Source of the DNA: JACVRW01 sp034664085
GTDB lineage: Bacteria > Actinomycetota > Thermoleophilia > Solirubrobacterales > Thermoleophilaceae
DNA length: 64,000 nt
Assembly: GCA_034664085.1 (NCBI GenBank)
Contig: JAXDII010000092.1
Location: forward strand, 1-64,000
Direction of reading: 5' to 3'
How positions within the stretch are numbered: the first letter of the stretch is position 1; each line of letters opens with the position of its first letter. The position numbers and the translations under genes are program-made. A model generated the notes under the pieces. It saw only the letters and a list, made by a program, of their open reading frames with translations. It was not told the DNA's origin and made no database searches. Below, piece after piece: positions 26,239 to 33,541 of this stretch.

Positions 26239-26660
26239 CGCTCGTGACCGCCGGCCGCGTCGGGAAGGCGCACGGCCGCGACGGGAGCTTCTACGTGGAC
26301 GGTGCGGTGCACCCGCTGGCCGAGGGCACCGAGCTCACGCTGGCCGGCACCGCCCACAGGATCGTGCGGCGCGCCGGGACCGACGACCGGCCCCTGATCC
26401 GCTTGCGCGGTGTGGGGGATCCGCGTGCCCTGCACGGAGAGCTGCTGCTGGTCGACGACGAGCTGGCCGAGGACGAGTGGCTCGCCTCCGACTTGGTCGG
26501 CTCCAACGTGCCCGGCCACGGGCGCGTCCTGCGCGTCGTGGACGGCCCGTCGTGCTCCGTTCTGGAGCTGGAGGACGGCACGCTGGTGCCGTTCATCTCC
26601 GATGCGATCCGCTCGGTCGAGCCGGGCGAGATCTGCCTGCACGAGGACTTCTTCGGATGA
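26235..26660 (+). CDS. rimM: Ribosome maturation factor RimM (short)
   Basis: Assists 30S head assembly by binding S19. 141 aa, shorter than the usual 165-180. The N-terminal barrel is present (AGRVGKAHGRDGSFYVDG) and the PRC-barrel half ends normally (LVPFISDAIRSVEPGEICL), so the missing length is in loops. Probable TTG start in a TTGA overlap with khpA; GTG 26244 is the alternative. ATGA overlap with trmD. Confidence 0.9.
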   Translation: MTLVTAGRVGKAHGRDGSFYVDGAVHPLAEGTELTLAGTAHRIVRRAGTDDRPLIRLRGVGDPRALHGELLLVDDELAEDEWLASDLVGSNVPGHGRVLRVVDGPSCSVLELEDGTLVPFISDAIRSVEPGEICLHEDFFG

Positions 26661-27355
26661 GGCTCGACATCTTCACGCTGTTCCCGGCCTGGTTTGAGTG
26701 GTTCGCCGAGCAGCGCCACGTCCGCAACGCGCTCGAGCTGGGCCATTCGGTCGAGGCCGTGGACCTGCGAGCGACCACGCCGCTCAAGGCGGGGCAGGTG
26801 GACGACACGCCCTACGGCGGCGGAGCCGGCATGGTGGTCCGGGTCGACGTGGTCGAGGCGGCGCTCGCGGCCCGCTACGGGGAGGACCGCAGCGGGCGCC
26901 GGGTGATCGCGCTGGCTCCCGGCGGGCGCCAGTTCGACGACGCGCTGGCGGACGAGCTGGCCGCCGAGCAGGAGCTGACGCTGCTGTGCGGCCGCTACGA
27001 GGGCTTCGACGAGCGCGTGCACGAGCAGCTCGCCACCGACGTCGTCTCGATCGGCCCATACGTGCTCTCCGGCGGCGAGCTGGCCGCGATGGTCGTGGGC
27101 GACGCCGTGCTGCGCAAGCTCCCGGGCGCGCTCGGCCACGAGGACAGCGCACGCGAGGAGTCGTTCAGCCCGACGCTCGAGGGCGGTCCGGAGTATCCGC
27201 ACTACACCCGCCCGTTCGACTGGCGCGGCCACACGGTGCCCGAGATCCTGCTGTCGGGCGACCACGGCAAGGTGCGCGAGTGGCGCCTCGAGCAGAGCCG
27301 CGAGCGGGCGCGGAAAGCCAACCGGTCAGGCATCGGTGGGGGTCTGGGGCCGTGA
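26657..27355 (+). CDS. trmD: tRNA (guanine37-N1)-methyltransferase TrmD
   Basis: Methylates G37 next to the anticodon and so prevents +1 frameshifting. 232 aa. The SPOUT trefoil knot is visible in LLCGRYEGFDERV and IGPYVLSGGELAAMVV, and DDTPYGGGAGMV and the C-terminal YTRPFDWRG motif are normal. ATGA overlap with rimM; an 80-base gap with its own promoter separates it from rplS. Confidence 0.95.
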   Translation: MRLDIFTLFPAWFEWFAEQRHVRNALELGHSVEAVDLRATTPLKAGQVDDTPYGGGAGMVVRVDVVEAALAARYGEDRSGRRVIALAPGGRQFDDALADELAAEQELTLLCGRYEGFDERVHEQLATDVVSIGPYVLSGGELAAMVVGDAVLRKLPGALGHEDSAREESFSPTLEGGPEYPHYTRPFDWRGHTVPEILLSGDHGKVREWRLEQSRERARKANRSGIGGGLGP

Positions 27356-27386
27356 GCCCCCACGGTTCGTCGACCCTTGGCTTCGC

Positions 27387-27392
27387 TACCAT
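27387..27392 (+). promoter_or_regulatory. Candidate -10 (TACCAT) for rplS
   Basis: TACCAT in the 80-base trmD-rplS gap would give a leader of about 37 bases before ATG 27436. Unlike most promoters here it is not at leaderless spacing. Confidence 0.35.
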
Positions 27393-27435
27393 TGCGGGCC
27401 GCGCGACGGCCACCTCGGCAGGTCGCGCCTCTTCT

Positions 27436-28002
27436 ATGTCCGGCGTCATCGAAAGCATCGAGCGTGCGCAGCTGCGGCGCGTCCCCGTCTTCCAGGCGGG
27501 CGACCGTGTGCGCGTGCACTTCCAGGTGGTCGAAGGCACCCGCCGGCGCACCCAGGTCTTCGAGGGCATCGTGATCAAGCGGCAGGGCAGCGGGGCGCGC
27601 GAGACCTTCACCGTCCGCAAGCAGTCCTTCGGCGTCGGCGTCGAGCGCACGTTCCCCCTGCATTCGCCCAAGATCGAGCAGATCGAAGTTGCGGCCCGGG
27701 GCGACGTCCGCCGCGCCAAGCTCTACTACCTGCGCGACCGCGTCGGCCGCGGCGCGCGGGTGCGCGAGCGGCGCTGGACCGGCGCTGCGCACGAACAGGC
27801 TTACGTCGAGGGCGCCATGCCGTCGGACGACGCACCGCGACCGGGCGAGGAAGAGCTCGGCGAGGCAGCGGAGGCGGAGGCAGCTGAGGCCGCTGGCGCC
27901 GAGGAGACGTCTGAGGCGCCGGCTGAGGCCGCGCCCGCGGATGAGGCCCCCGCCGAGGAGCCCGCCGCCGAGGCACCCGAGGACGAGCAGCCTTCCAGCT
28001 AG
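27436..28002 (+). CDS. rplS: 50S ribosomal protein L19 with long acidic tail
   Basis: The first 115 or so residues are a normal L19 (VFEGIVIKRQGSGARETFTV, RTFPLHSPKIEQIEV, KLYYLRDRVGRGARVRER). The protein then continues for about 70 residues of low-complexity Ala, Glu and Pro (for example EELGEAAEAEAAEAAGAEE), giving 188 aa against the usual 113-125. The tail has the same reading frame and G/C-ending codons and no break, so it looks genuine. It would be flexible and strongly negative, near the 30S/50S interface. The next gene begins one base after the stop. Confidence 0.93.
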   Translation: MSGVIESIERAQLRRVPVFQAGDRVRVHFQVVEGTRRRTQVFEGIVIKRQGSGARETFTVRKQSFGVGVERTFPLHSPKIEQIEVAARGDVRRAKLYYLRDRVGRGARVRERRWTGAAHEQAYVEGAMPSDDAPRPGEEELGEAAEAEAAEAAGAEETSEAPAEAAPADEAPAEEPAAEAPEDEQPSS

Positions 28003-28638
28003 GTGTCCCCGCGGCTTCTCTCGCGTAGGGCGGCGCGCACGAAACAGAAGGGCGCCGGCGGATCACTGCTGGAGCTGGTCACGATCGTGGCCGTTGCGCT
28101 GGGCCTCGCGCTCGGCATCCAGGCCTTCCTCGTCAAGCCGTTCCGCATCCCGAGCGAGTCGATGGTGCCCACGCTCGAGATCGGCCAGCGCGTGCTGGTC
28201 GACCGCGTGACCAAGAACTTCAGCGACTACGACCGCGGCGACGTGCTCGTGTTCAAGCCGCCGCGCGGCGCCGAGTCGAACAGCTGTGGCGTCCAGCACC
28301 CGGACACCTCGTCGTGCCCGAAGCCGACCAAGGAGCGCTCGGACACCAACTTCATCAAGCGCGTCGTGGCCGTGGGCGGCGACCGCGTGAAGGTCGTGGG
28401 TGGCGCGGCGTACGTCAACGGACGCCGCCAGAACGAGCCGTTCGCGCGGCTCGACGACTCGTGCGGGATCTGCAACCTGCCCGACGAGATCCGCGTTCCA
28501 AAGGGGTACTACTTCATGATGGGCGACAACCGCGGCGCCAGTGCCGACAGCCGCGAATGGGGACCGATCCCCAAGGACTGGGTGATCGGGCAGGCGTTCG
28601 CCACCTACTGGCCGCCCAAGAAGATCGGCACCCTCTAG
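28003..28638 (+). CDS. lepB: Signal peptidase I, copy 1
   Basis: Cleaves signal peptides at the outer face of the membrane. 211 aa with a basic N-terminus, one membrane helix (about 20-42) and the catalytic serine in PSESMVPTLEIGQRVLVDR. The general-base lysine is in NFIKRVVAVGGD, and GDNRGASADSREWGP is the conserved C-terminal box. Four cysteines in the outer domain (NSC, SSC, DSC, GIC) line up with four in copy 2. GTG start immediately after rplS. Confidence 0.94.
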   Translation: MSPRLLSRRAARTKQKGAGGSLLELVTIVAVALGLALGIQAFLVKPFRIPSESMVPTLEIGQRVLVDRVTKNFSDYDRGDVLVFKPPRGAESNSCGVQHPDTSSCPKPTKERSDTNFIKRVVAVGGDRVKVVGGAAYVNGRRQNEPFARLDDSCGICNLPDEIRVPKGYYFMMGDNRGASADSREWGPIPKDWVIGQAFATYWPPKKIGTL

Positions 28639-28645
28639 CGCCAGC

Positions 28646-28651
28646 TAGGCT
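28646..28651 (+). promoter_or_regulatory. Candidate -10 (TAGGCT) for lepB copy 2
   Basis: TAGGCT, 8 bases before ATG 28660, so the second signal peptidase may be expressed independently of the first. Confidence 0.5.
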
Positions 28652-28659
28652 GACCTCGC

Positions 28660-29301
28660 ATGGGCCCCCGGCTTCTCGAGCGTAGGCCCGAGCGGAAGCG
28701 CCGCAGGACCGCCGCCGGCTCATTGCTCGAGTTGGTGGTGATCGTGGTCGTGGCGCTCGGACTCGCGCTCGGCATACAGGCAGTCGTCGTCAAGCCGTTC
28801 CGCATCCCGAGCGAGTCGATGGTGCCCACGCTCCAGATCGGGCAGCGCGTGCTGGTCGACCGGGTGAGCCCGCGCTTCGGCGGCCACTACGACCGCGGCG
28901 ACGTCGTCGTGTTCACCCCGCCCGCGGGCGCCGACCTCGAGAGCTGCAAGGCGCCCGAGGTGGCCGGCCAGGCGTGCTCTGAGGGCACCGACGAGCGCTC
29001 GCACACGAACTTCATCAAGCGGGTCGTGGGCGTCGGCGGGGACAGGCTGTCGATCCGCGGCGGGCGCGTGTACCTCGACGGGAAGGCCCAGGACGAGCCG
29101 TTCGCGGACCTGCAGCTCTGCGCCGGCGGGGAGTGCGACCTGCCCCGCGAGATCACCGTCCCGAAGGGCCAGCTCTTCATGATGGGCGACAACCGCGGGG
29201 CCAGCGCGGACAGCCGACTTTGGGGCCCGGTGCGCGAGGAATGGGTGGTCGGCAGGGCCTTCGCGACCTACTGGCCACCAGGGAAGATCGGGACGCTGTA
29301 G
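28660..29301 (+). CDS. lepB: Signal peptidase I, copy 2
   Basis: 213 aa, a clear tandem paralogue of the preceding gene: same order of membrane helix, PSESMVPTLQIGQRVLVDR, NFIKRVVGVGGD and GDNRGASADSRLWGP. The substrate-facing loops differ most, which suggests different client preferences. Cysteines at ESC, QAC, QLC and GEC match the four in copy 1. Streptomyces likewise has several tandem lepB genes downstream of rplS. Confidence 0.94.
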   Translation: MGPRLLERRPERKRRRTAAGSLLELVVIVVVALGLALGIQAVVVKPFRIPSESMVPTLQIGQRVLVDRVSPRFGGHYDRGDVVVFTPPAGADLESCKAPEVAGQACSEGTDERSHTNFIKRVVGVGGDRLSIRGGRVYLDGKAQDEPFADLQLCAGGECDLPREITVPKGQLFMMGDNRGASADSRLWGPVREEWVVGRAFATYWPPGKIGTL

Positions 29302-29324
29302 GAGACTTCCGCCGCCCGCAGACC

Positions 29325-29330
29325 TATCAT
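29325..29330 (+). promoter_or_regulatory. Candidate -10 (TATCAT) for rnhB
   Basis: TATCAT, 9 bases before GTG 29340. Confidence 0.5.
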
Positions 29331-29339
29331 CGCCGCCAC

Positions 29340-30083
29340 GTGGGTACCTCGCCGAGCGCCGATAACGAGCCATCGCCGGCCGGGCGCAAGCCCGCCCAGG
29401 CGAGCAGCGCGACGCGGCGGGTGGCGCGGGCGCGCCGCCGCAAGACCAGCGGACGCCGGCTGTTCGCCTTCGACCGCGAGCTCGGCTGCCGCTACGTCGC
29501 CGGCGCCGACGAGGCGGGCCGCGGGTCGCTGGCGGGTCCGCTGGTGGCCGCTGCGGTGCTGTTCGACCTCGAGCGCCTGACCCTCGCCGACCGCCGCGCG
29601 CTGAGCCGGCTGAACGATTCCAAGCAGCACACCTCCGAGACCCGCGAGGAGCTCTACCCCCTGGTCCTGCGGGCAGCCGCGCGCTCGGTGATCGTGTCGC
29701 GCTGCGTGCGGGGCATCGACGGACGCGGCCTCCACAACACCAACCTCGAGGCGCTGCGCACCGCGCTGCTCGGAGTGGCCCGGGAGGGGAGCGTCTGCCT
29801 GGTCGACGGCTTCAACGTGCCCGAGTTCGGGTTCGAGCAGCGCGCCGTCATCGACGGCGACTGCCGCAGCGCCGCGATCGCCGCCGCCTCCGTCCTCGCG
29901 AAGGTGAGCCGCGACCGCTACATGCGCAAGGTGGCCGCGCGCCACCCCAAGTGGGACTTCGAGACCAACGTCGGCTACTCGACCCCCGAGCACCGGGCCG
30001 CGATCGGCGCCCACGGGGTCTCACCGCTGCACCGACTGTCCTTCCAGTCGATCGCGTACAACCAGCTGGCGCTAGAGGGCTGA
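29340..30083 (+). CDS. rnhB: Ribonuclease HII
   Basis: Removes ribonucleotides embedded in DNA and RNA primers. The catalytic region is intact: GADEAGRGSLAGPLVAAAV (first Asp and Glu), CLVDGFNVPEFG (third acid) and VLAKVSRDRYM (fourth). 247 aa, longer than usual because of a basic N-terminal region of about 40 residues (RRVARARRRKTSGRRL). GTG 29340 is chosen because TATCAT lies 9 bases upstream. A GC-rich intergenic region full of inverted repeats follows. Confidence 0.94.
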   Translation: MGTSPSADNEPSPAGRKPAQASSATRRVARARRRKTSGRRLFAFDRELGCRYVAGADEAGRGSLAGPLVAAAVLFDLERLTLADRRALSRLNDSKQHTSETREELYPLVLRAAARSVIVSRCVRGIDGRGLHNTNLEALRTALLGVAREGSVCLVDGFNVPEFGFEQRAVIDGDCRSAAIAAASVLAKVSRDRYMRKVAARHPKWDFETNVGYSTPEHRAAIGAHGVSPLHRLSFQSIAYNQLALEG

Positions 30084-30121
30084 GGGTCCGGGGCGGCCGC
30101 GGGCCGCGCCGCGCCGGTGCG

Positions 30122-30158
30122 TGTCGAGTTTCCGGCCCATAGGGGGGAGAACTCGACA
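30122..30158. repeat. 37-bp palindromic element, copy 1
   Basis: TGTCGAGTT at the left edge pairs perfectly with AACTCGACA at the right. Inside, CC and CCC pair with GGG and GG around an ATA loop. Lies 39 bases after the rnhB stop. Same length and same arms as the element at 30247-30283 but with a different core. Confidence 0.8.
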
Positions 30159-30246
30159 AGCGCTGGTTCTGTCATGGAGTCGGGGCCGCGAGCACCGGGT
30201 GATGCGGCGGCGGGTGCGGAGTGCCGCGCACGATCTAGGGGGTGCT

Positions 30247-30283
30247 TGTCGAGTTTCTACCGGTATGCGGAAGAAATTCGACA
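30247..30283. repeat. 37-bp palindromic element, copy 2
   Basis: Arms TGTCGAGTTTC and GAAATTCGACA pair with one G-T wobble; the inner CCG pairs with CGG around GTATG. The core differs from copy 1 yet still pairs, so what is kept is the hairpin and not the sequence. It abuts the 3'-end repeat of locus C. Confidence 0.8.
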
Positions 30284-30287
30284 CGCA

Positions 30288-30368
30288 CGCGAGCCCCCGG
30301 CAAGGGCCCGACCCAAACCGGCCAGGAATCAGCGGAGGCCCGGGGACGCGAGCCCCCGGATCGCATCC
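30288..30368 (-). repeat. GC-rich 3'-end repeat, locus C (inverted)
   Basis: Read on the minus strand directly after the yraN stop: GGATGCGATCCGGGGGCTCG, then CGTCCCCGGGCCTCCGCTGA, TTCCTGGCCGGTTTGGG, and after a short spacer GGGGGCTCGCG again. It shares its right-hand motif CTGATTCCTGGCCGGTTT with loci A and B, and its left flank GGATGnnATCC with locus B. Like them, it starts right behind a stop codon and points the same way as that gene. Confidence 0.85.
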
Positions 30369-30755
30369 CTAGAACGCCCCCTCCAGGTGGTCCAGCAGCA
30401 GCAGCCGCCCCTGGTGGTCCAGCTCCACCGCGATCGCGTCGAAGCGCAGCTCGGGGCGCCATGGCTGGGCGTCGCCGCGCTGGGCGAGCCACTCGCGTGC
30501 CAGCAGGCGCAGCCGCCTGCGCTTCTGCGGGCCGATTGCCGCGAACGGCCCGAGTTCGCCCGCCGGTCCCGCGCGGATCCTCGTTTTGACCTCGCAGAAG
30601 ACCAGGCAGCGCGCATCGGCCGCGACGATGTCGAGCTCGCCGTGGCGCGTGCGGAAGTTCGCGTCGAGCACCGTCAGCCCGCGCGCCTCGAGGTGCCTGC
30701 GCGCGAGCCGCTCGCCGGCCGCTCCAAGGGCGCGTCGAGGGTCGGGGCGGGTCAT
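30369..30755 (-). CDS. YraN/UPF0102 nuclease-like protein
   Basis: 128-residue protein with the restriction-endonuclease-like fold of the UPF0102 family. Visible: RRHLEARGLTVLDANFRTRH, GELDIVAADARCLVFCEVKTR (the D and E-x-K of a PD-D/ExK site), and DAIAVELD near the end. The family clusters with rnhB, comM and dprA but its role is not settled. Here it is turned around, divergent from comM, whereas in many genomes it precedes comM on the same strand. TAGCGT lies 7 bases before its ATG. Confidence 0.85.
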   Translation of the reverse strand: MTRPDPRRALGAAGERLARRHLEARGLTVLDANFRTRHGELDIVAADARCLVFCEVKTRIRAGPAGELGPFAAIGPQKRRRLRLLAREWLAQRGDAQPWRPELRFDAIAVELDHQGRLLLLDHLEGAF

Positions 30756-30762
30756 GGCGCCG

Positions 30763-30768
30763 ACGCTA
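30763..30768 (-). promoter_or_regulatory. Candidate -10 (TAGCGT) for yraN
   Basis: Minus-strand TAGCGT-N7-ATG. The divergent comM gene has the identical arrangement on the other strand 80 bases away. Confidence 0.55.
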
Positions 30769-30847
30769 CGGGGCGGGGCCAGACACGTGTGCGACAGCTG
30801 TGACGAAATCGTTACATCTGCGTCCCCACGGGTCACGCGGACCGCCG

Positions 30848-30853
30848 TAGCGT
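30848..30853 (+). promoter_or_regulatory. Candidate -10 (TAGCGT) for comM
   Basis: TAGCGT-N7-ATG, which selects ATG 30861 as the start over the GTG six bases earlier. Confidence 0.55.
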
Positions 30854-30860
30854 CGTGCCC

Positions 30861-32369
30861 ATGCTCGCCTGCGTCGCCACGTTCGCCCTCGAGGGCGTCT
30901 CCAGCCACGAGGTGACGGTCGAGGTCGACGTCCGGCGCGGGCTGTTCGCGTTCACGCTCGTGGGGCTTCCGGACCGCGCCATCCGTGAGTCGCGCGAGCG
31001 CGTGCGGGCGGCCCTGCTCAACTCGGGGCTGGACTTCCCCCAGAAGCGCATCACCGTGAACCTCGCGCCGGCACATGTGCGCAAGGCCGGACCCAGCTTC
31101 GACCTGGCAATCGCCGTCGGCGTGCTGGCCGCGAGCGAGCAGGTCCCGCAGGAGCCGCTCGGGCGCTACGCCCTCTGCGGGGAGCTGTCGTTGACCGGCG
31201 AGCTGCGGCCGGTGCGCGGCGCGCTCGCCACGGCGCTGGGCGCCCGCCGCCAGGGCTACCCAGGGCTGCTGGTGCCGGAGCCGAACACCGCGGAGGCCGC
31301 CCTGGTGGACGGCATCGAGGTGCGCGGCATCCCCACGCTGGCGCGCATCGCCGACCTGCTCCACGGCCGCTGGCTGCCCGAGGCGGCCCGGCCGCAGCCG
31401 CCGCCGGAGCAGCACGGCGAGCGGCCCGACCTCGCCGACGTGCGCGGCCAGGAGGACGCCAAGCGAGCACTCGAGATCGCGGCGGCGGGCGGTCACAACC
31501 TGCTGATGATCGGCCCGCCGGGCGCGGGCAAGACGATGCTGGCCCGGCGGCTGCCCGGGATGCTGCCGCCGCCGAGCTTCGAGGAGGCGCTGGAGATCAC
31601 CCAGGTGCACAGCGCGGCGGGGATCGGGAGCGGCCGGCTCGCAACCGAGCGGCCCTTTCGCGCCCCGCACCACACGATCTCCGCGCAGGGGCTCGTGGGC
31701 GGCGGCAACCGCCCGATGCCCGGTGAGATCACGCTGGCGCACCGTGGGGTGCTGTTCCTCGACGAGCTGCCCGAGTTCGGCCGTGCGGCCGTCGACGCGC
31801 TGCGTCAGCCGCTCGAGGACGGCTGCGTGGCGATCATGCGCGGTCAGCGCACGCTCGAGTTCCCGGCCAACGCGATGATGGTGGCGGCCTGTAACCGCTG
31901 CCCGTGCGCGCGGCCACCCGACCGCTGCACGTGCAGCTCGCTGGAGCTCGGCCGCTACCTGCGCCGGCTGAGCGGGCCGCTGCTCGACCGCATCGACCTC
32001 GTCTGCCAGGTGGAGCAGGCGCCGGCGCTCGAGCTGGGCCGGGACGCGCCGCCGCGGTCCGGCGCCGTGCGCGACCGGGTGATGGCGGCGCGGTTGCGCC
32101 AGCGCCGCCGCCTCGCCGGCACCGGCGCGCTCTGCAACGGCGACATGGACGGGCGCCTCACCCGCCGGGAGGTGCCGCTGGACGAGTCGCTCGCCGGCCG
32201 GATGCTGGCCGCGCGCGAGCGCCTGGAGCTGAGCGGCCGCGGCCACGACAGGGTGCTGCGCGTGGCGCGCACGATCGCCGACCTGGACGGGCGCGACTCA
32301 CTGGAGGAGGGCGACGTGGACGAGGCGCTCTCGTACCGCATGCACGGCGCCGACCTGATCGCGGCATGA
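30861..32369 (+). CDS. comM: ComM/YifB AAA+ ATPase (Mg-chelatase-like)
   Basis: 502 aa. N-terminal ribosomal-S5-like domain (about 1-170), then the AAA+ module with GPPGAGKTMLARRLPGMLPP (Walker A, near 217) and LFLDELPEFGRAAVDALRQP (Walker B), and a C-terminal cysteine-bearing insert (CNRCPCARPPDRCTCS). In naturally transformable bacteria ComM is a branch-migration helicase aiding recombination of incoming DNA. Directly upstream of and overlapping dprA, which fits that role. Confidence 0.92.
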   Translation: MLACVATFALEGVSSHEVTVEVDVRRGLFAFTLVGLPDRAIRESRERVRAALLNSGLDFPQKRITVNLAPAHVRKAGPSFDLAIAVGVLAASEQVPQEPLGRYALCGELSLTGELRPVRGALATALGARRQGYPGLLVPEPNTAEAALVDGIEVRGIPTLARIADLLHGRWLPEAARPQPPPEQHGERPDLADVRGQEDAKRALEIAAAGGHNLLMIGPPGAGKTMLARRLPGMLPPPSFEEALEITQVHSAAGIGSGRLATERPFRAPHHTISAQGLVGGGNRPMPGEITLAHRGVLFLDELPEFGRAAVDALRQPLEDGCVAIMRGQRTLEFPANAMMVAACNRCPCARPPDRCTCSSLELGRYLRRLSGPLLDRIDLVCQVEQAPALELGRDAPPRSGAVRDRVMAARLRQRRRLAGTGALCNGDMDGRLTRREVPLDESLAGRMLAARERLELSGRGHDRVLRVARTIADLDGRDSLEEGDVDEALSYRMHGADLIAA

Positions 32370-33469
32370 ACGCGTGCCACGCCTGTCTGCGCCGGGCCCT
32401 GCTGGTCGCGATGCTCGCGGGGCGCATCGCCGGCCTGCTCGACAGGCCGCGCCGGCGCGTCGCCGGCCTGCTGGGCCTGCCCGAGGCGGAGCTGCTCGCG
32501 GCGGTGGGCGGTGGGCGCGCCGCGGAGGTCTTGGAGGCGCTCGACCGGCGCGACCTGGAGGCCGATCGCGCCCGGTTCGACCGTGCCGGCGTCGTGCCGG
32601 TGTGCCGCCACGCGCCCGCGTATCCGCCGCTGCTGCATGCGCTTGGCGACGCTCCCGCGGTGCTGTTCGCCGCCGGACGCGCGGAGAAGCTCGCCACGCT
32701 GCGCGACGAGCCGGCGGTGGCGATCGTCGGCACGCGGCAGCCGAGCCCGTACGGGACCGAGGTCGCCTATGCGCTAGGACGCGGGCTGGGCGCCGCCGGG
32801 GTGCCGGTCGTCAGCGGCTTGGCGCTCGGCATCGACGCCACCGCCCACCGCGGCTGTCTCGACGGCGGCGGGCTGCCCGTGGCCGTTCTGGCCTGTGGTC
32901 CGGACGTGGCGTATCCGCGCCGCCACCGGGGTCTCCACGGGCGCGTGCGCGCCGACGGCGTGGTGCTGTCCGAGCTGCCGCCGGGAGCGCCGCCGTTTCG
33001 CTGGAGCTTTCCCGCGCGCAACCGGATCATGGCCGGCCTGGCGCGCATGACCGTCGTCGTGGAGGCGGCCGATCCCAGCGGCAGCCTGATCACGACCGAC
33101 TTCGCCCGCGACCTCGGCCGCTTGGTCGGGGCGGTGCCCGGGCACGTGACCTCGCGCGTGGCGCGGGGCACGAACGGGCTGCTCCGTGACGGTGCGGTCC
33201 CGGTCACGGGGCCCGAGGACGTTTTGGACGAGCTGTTCGGCGCGGGCGGGCGGCCCGTCCCGGAGGCGCCCGCCGGCACGGGCAGGCGCGAGCCGGACGA
33301 CCCGCGGCTGCGCCGGGTGCTTGCCATCGCCGAGCGCCACCGCTCCGTGAGCACGATCGCCGCCGAGGCCGGCACGAGCGCGTCCGCGGCCCGCGCCGCG
33401 CTGGGCCGGCTGGAGGCCGAGGGCTACATCGTGCGACGTGACCTCGGCGGCTTCGAGCGGCGGCTCTAG
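32366..33469 (+). CDS. dprA: DNA processing protein DprA
   Basis: Loads RecA on incoming single-stranded DNA during transformation. 367 aa. Rossmann-like core motifs: VGTRQPSPYG, VSGLALGIDATAHRG, LSELPPGAPPFRWSFPARNR and VVVEAADPSGSLITTDFA. A winged-helix domain closes the protein (about 305-367). ATGA overlap with comM. In Streptomyces whiG follows closely; here about 10 kb of other genes come between. Confidence 0.94.
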   Translation: MNACHACLRRALLVAMLAGRIAGLLDRPRRRVAGLLGLPEAELLAAVGGGRAAEVLEALDRRDLEADRARFDRAGVVPVCRHAPAYPPLLHALGDAPAVLFAAGRAEKLATLRDEPAVAIVGTRQPSPYGTEVAYALGRGLGAAGVPVVSGLALGIDATAHRGCLDGGGLPVAVLACGPDVAYPRRHRGLHGRVRADGVVLSELPPGAPPFRWSFPARNRIMAGLARMTVVVEAADPSGSLITTDFARDLGRLVGAVPGHVTSRVARGTNGLLRDGAVPVTGPEDVLDELFGAGGRPVPEAPAGTGRREPDDPRLRRVLAIAERHRSVSTIAAEAGTSASAARAALGRLEAEGYIVRRDLGGFERRL

Positions 33470-33529
33470 GGGGTCGCCGATTGAGCGCGCCAGCACCAGC
33501 CCAGCCCCAGCCCCGGTCCGGGCCGCCCG

Positions 33530-33535
33530 TATCCT
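33530..33535 (+). promoter_or_regulatory. Candidate -10 (TATCCT) for thiD
   Basis: TATCCT, 6 bases before GTG 33542. Confidence 0.5.
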
Positions 33536-33541
33536 GCGGGC

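Noticed and set aside
30369..32246. A 625-residue minus-strand frame fused to yraN
   Set aside because: Everything before residue about 497 is antisense to comM. The UPF0102 protein starts at ATG 30755 with its own -10.
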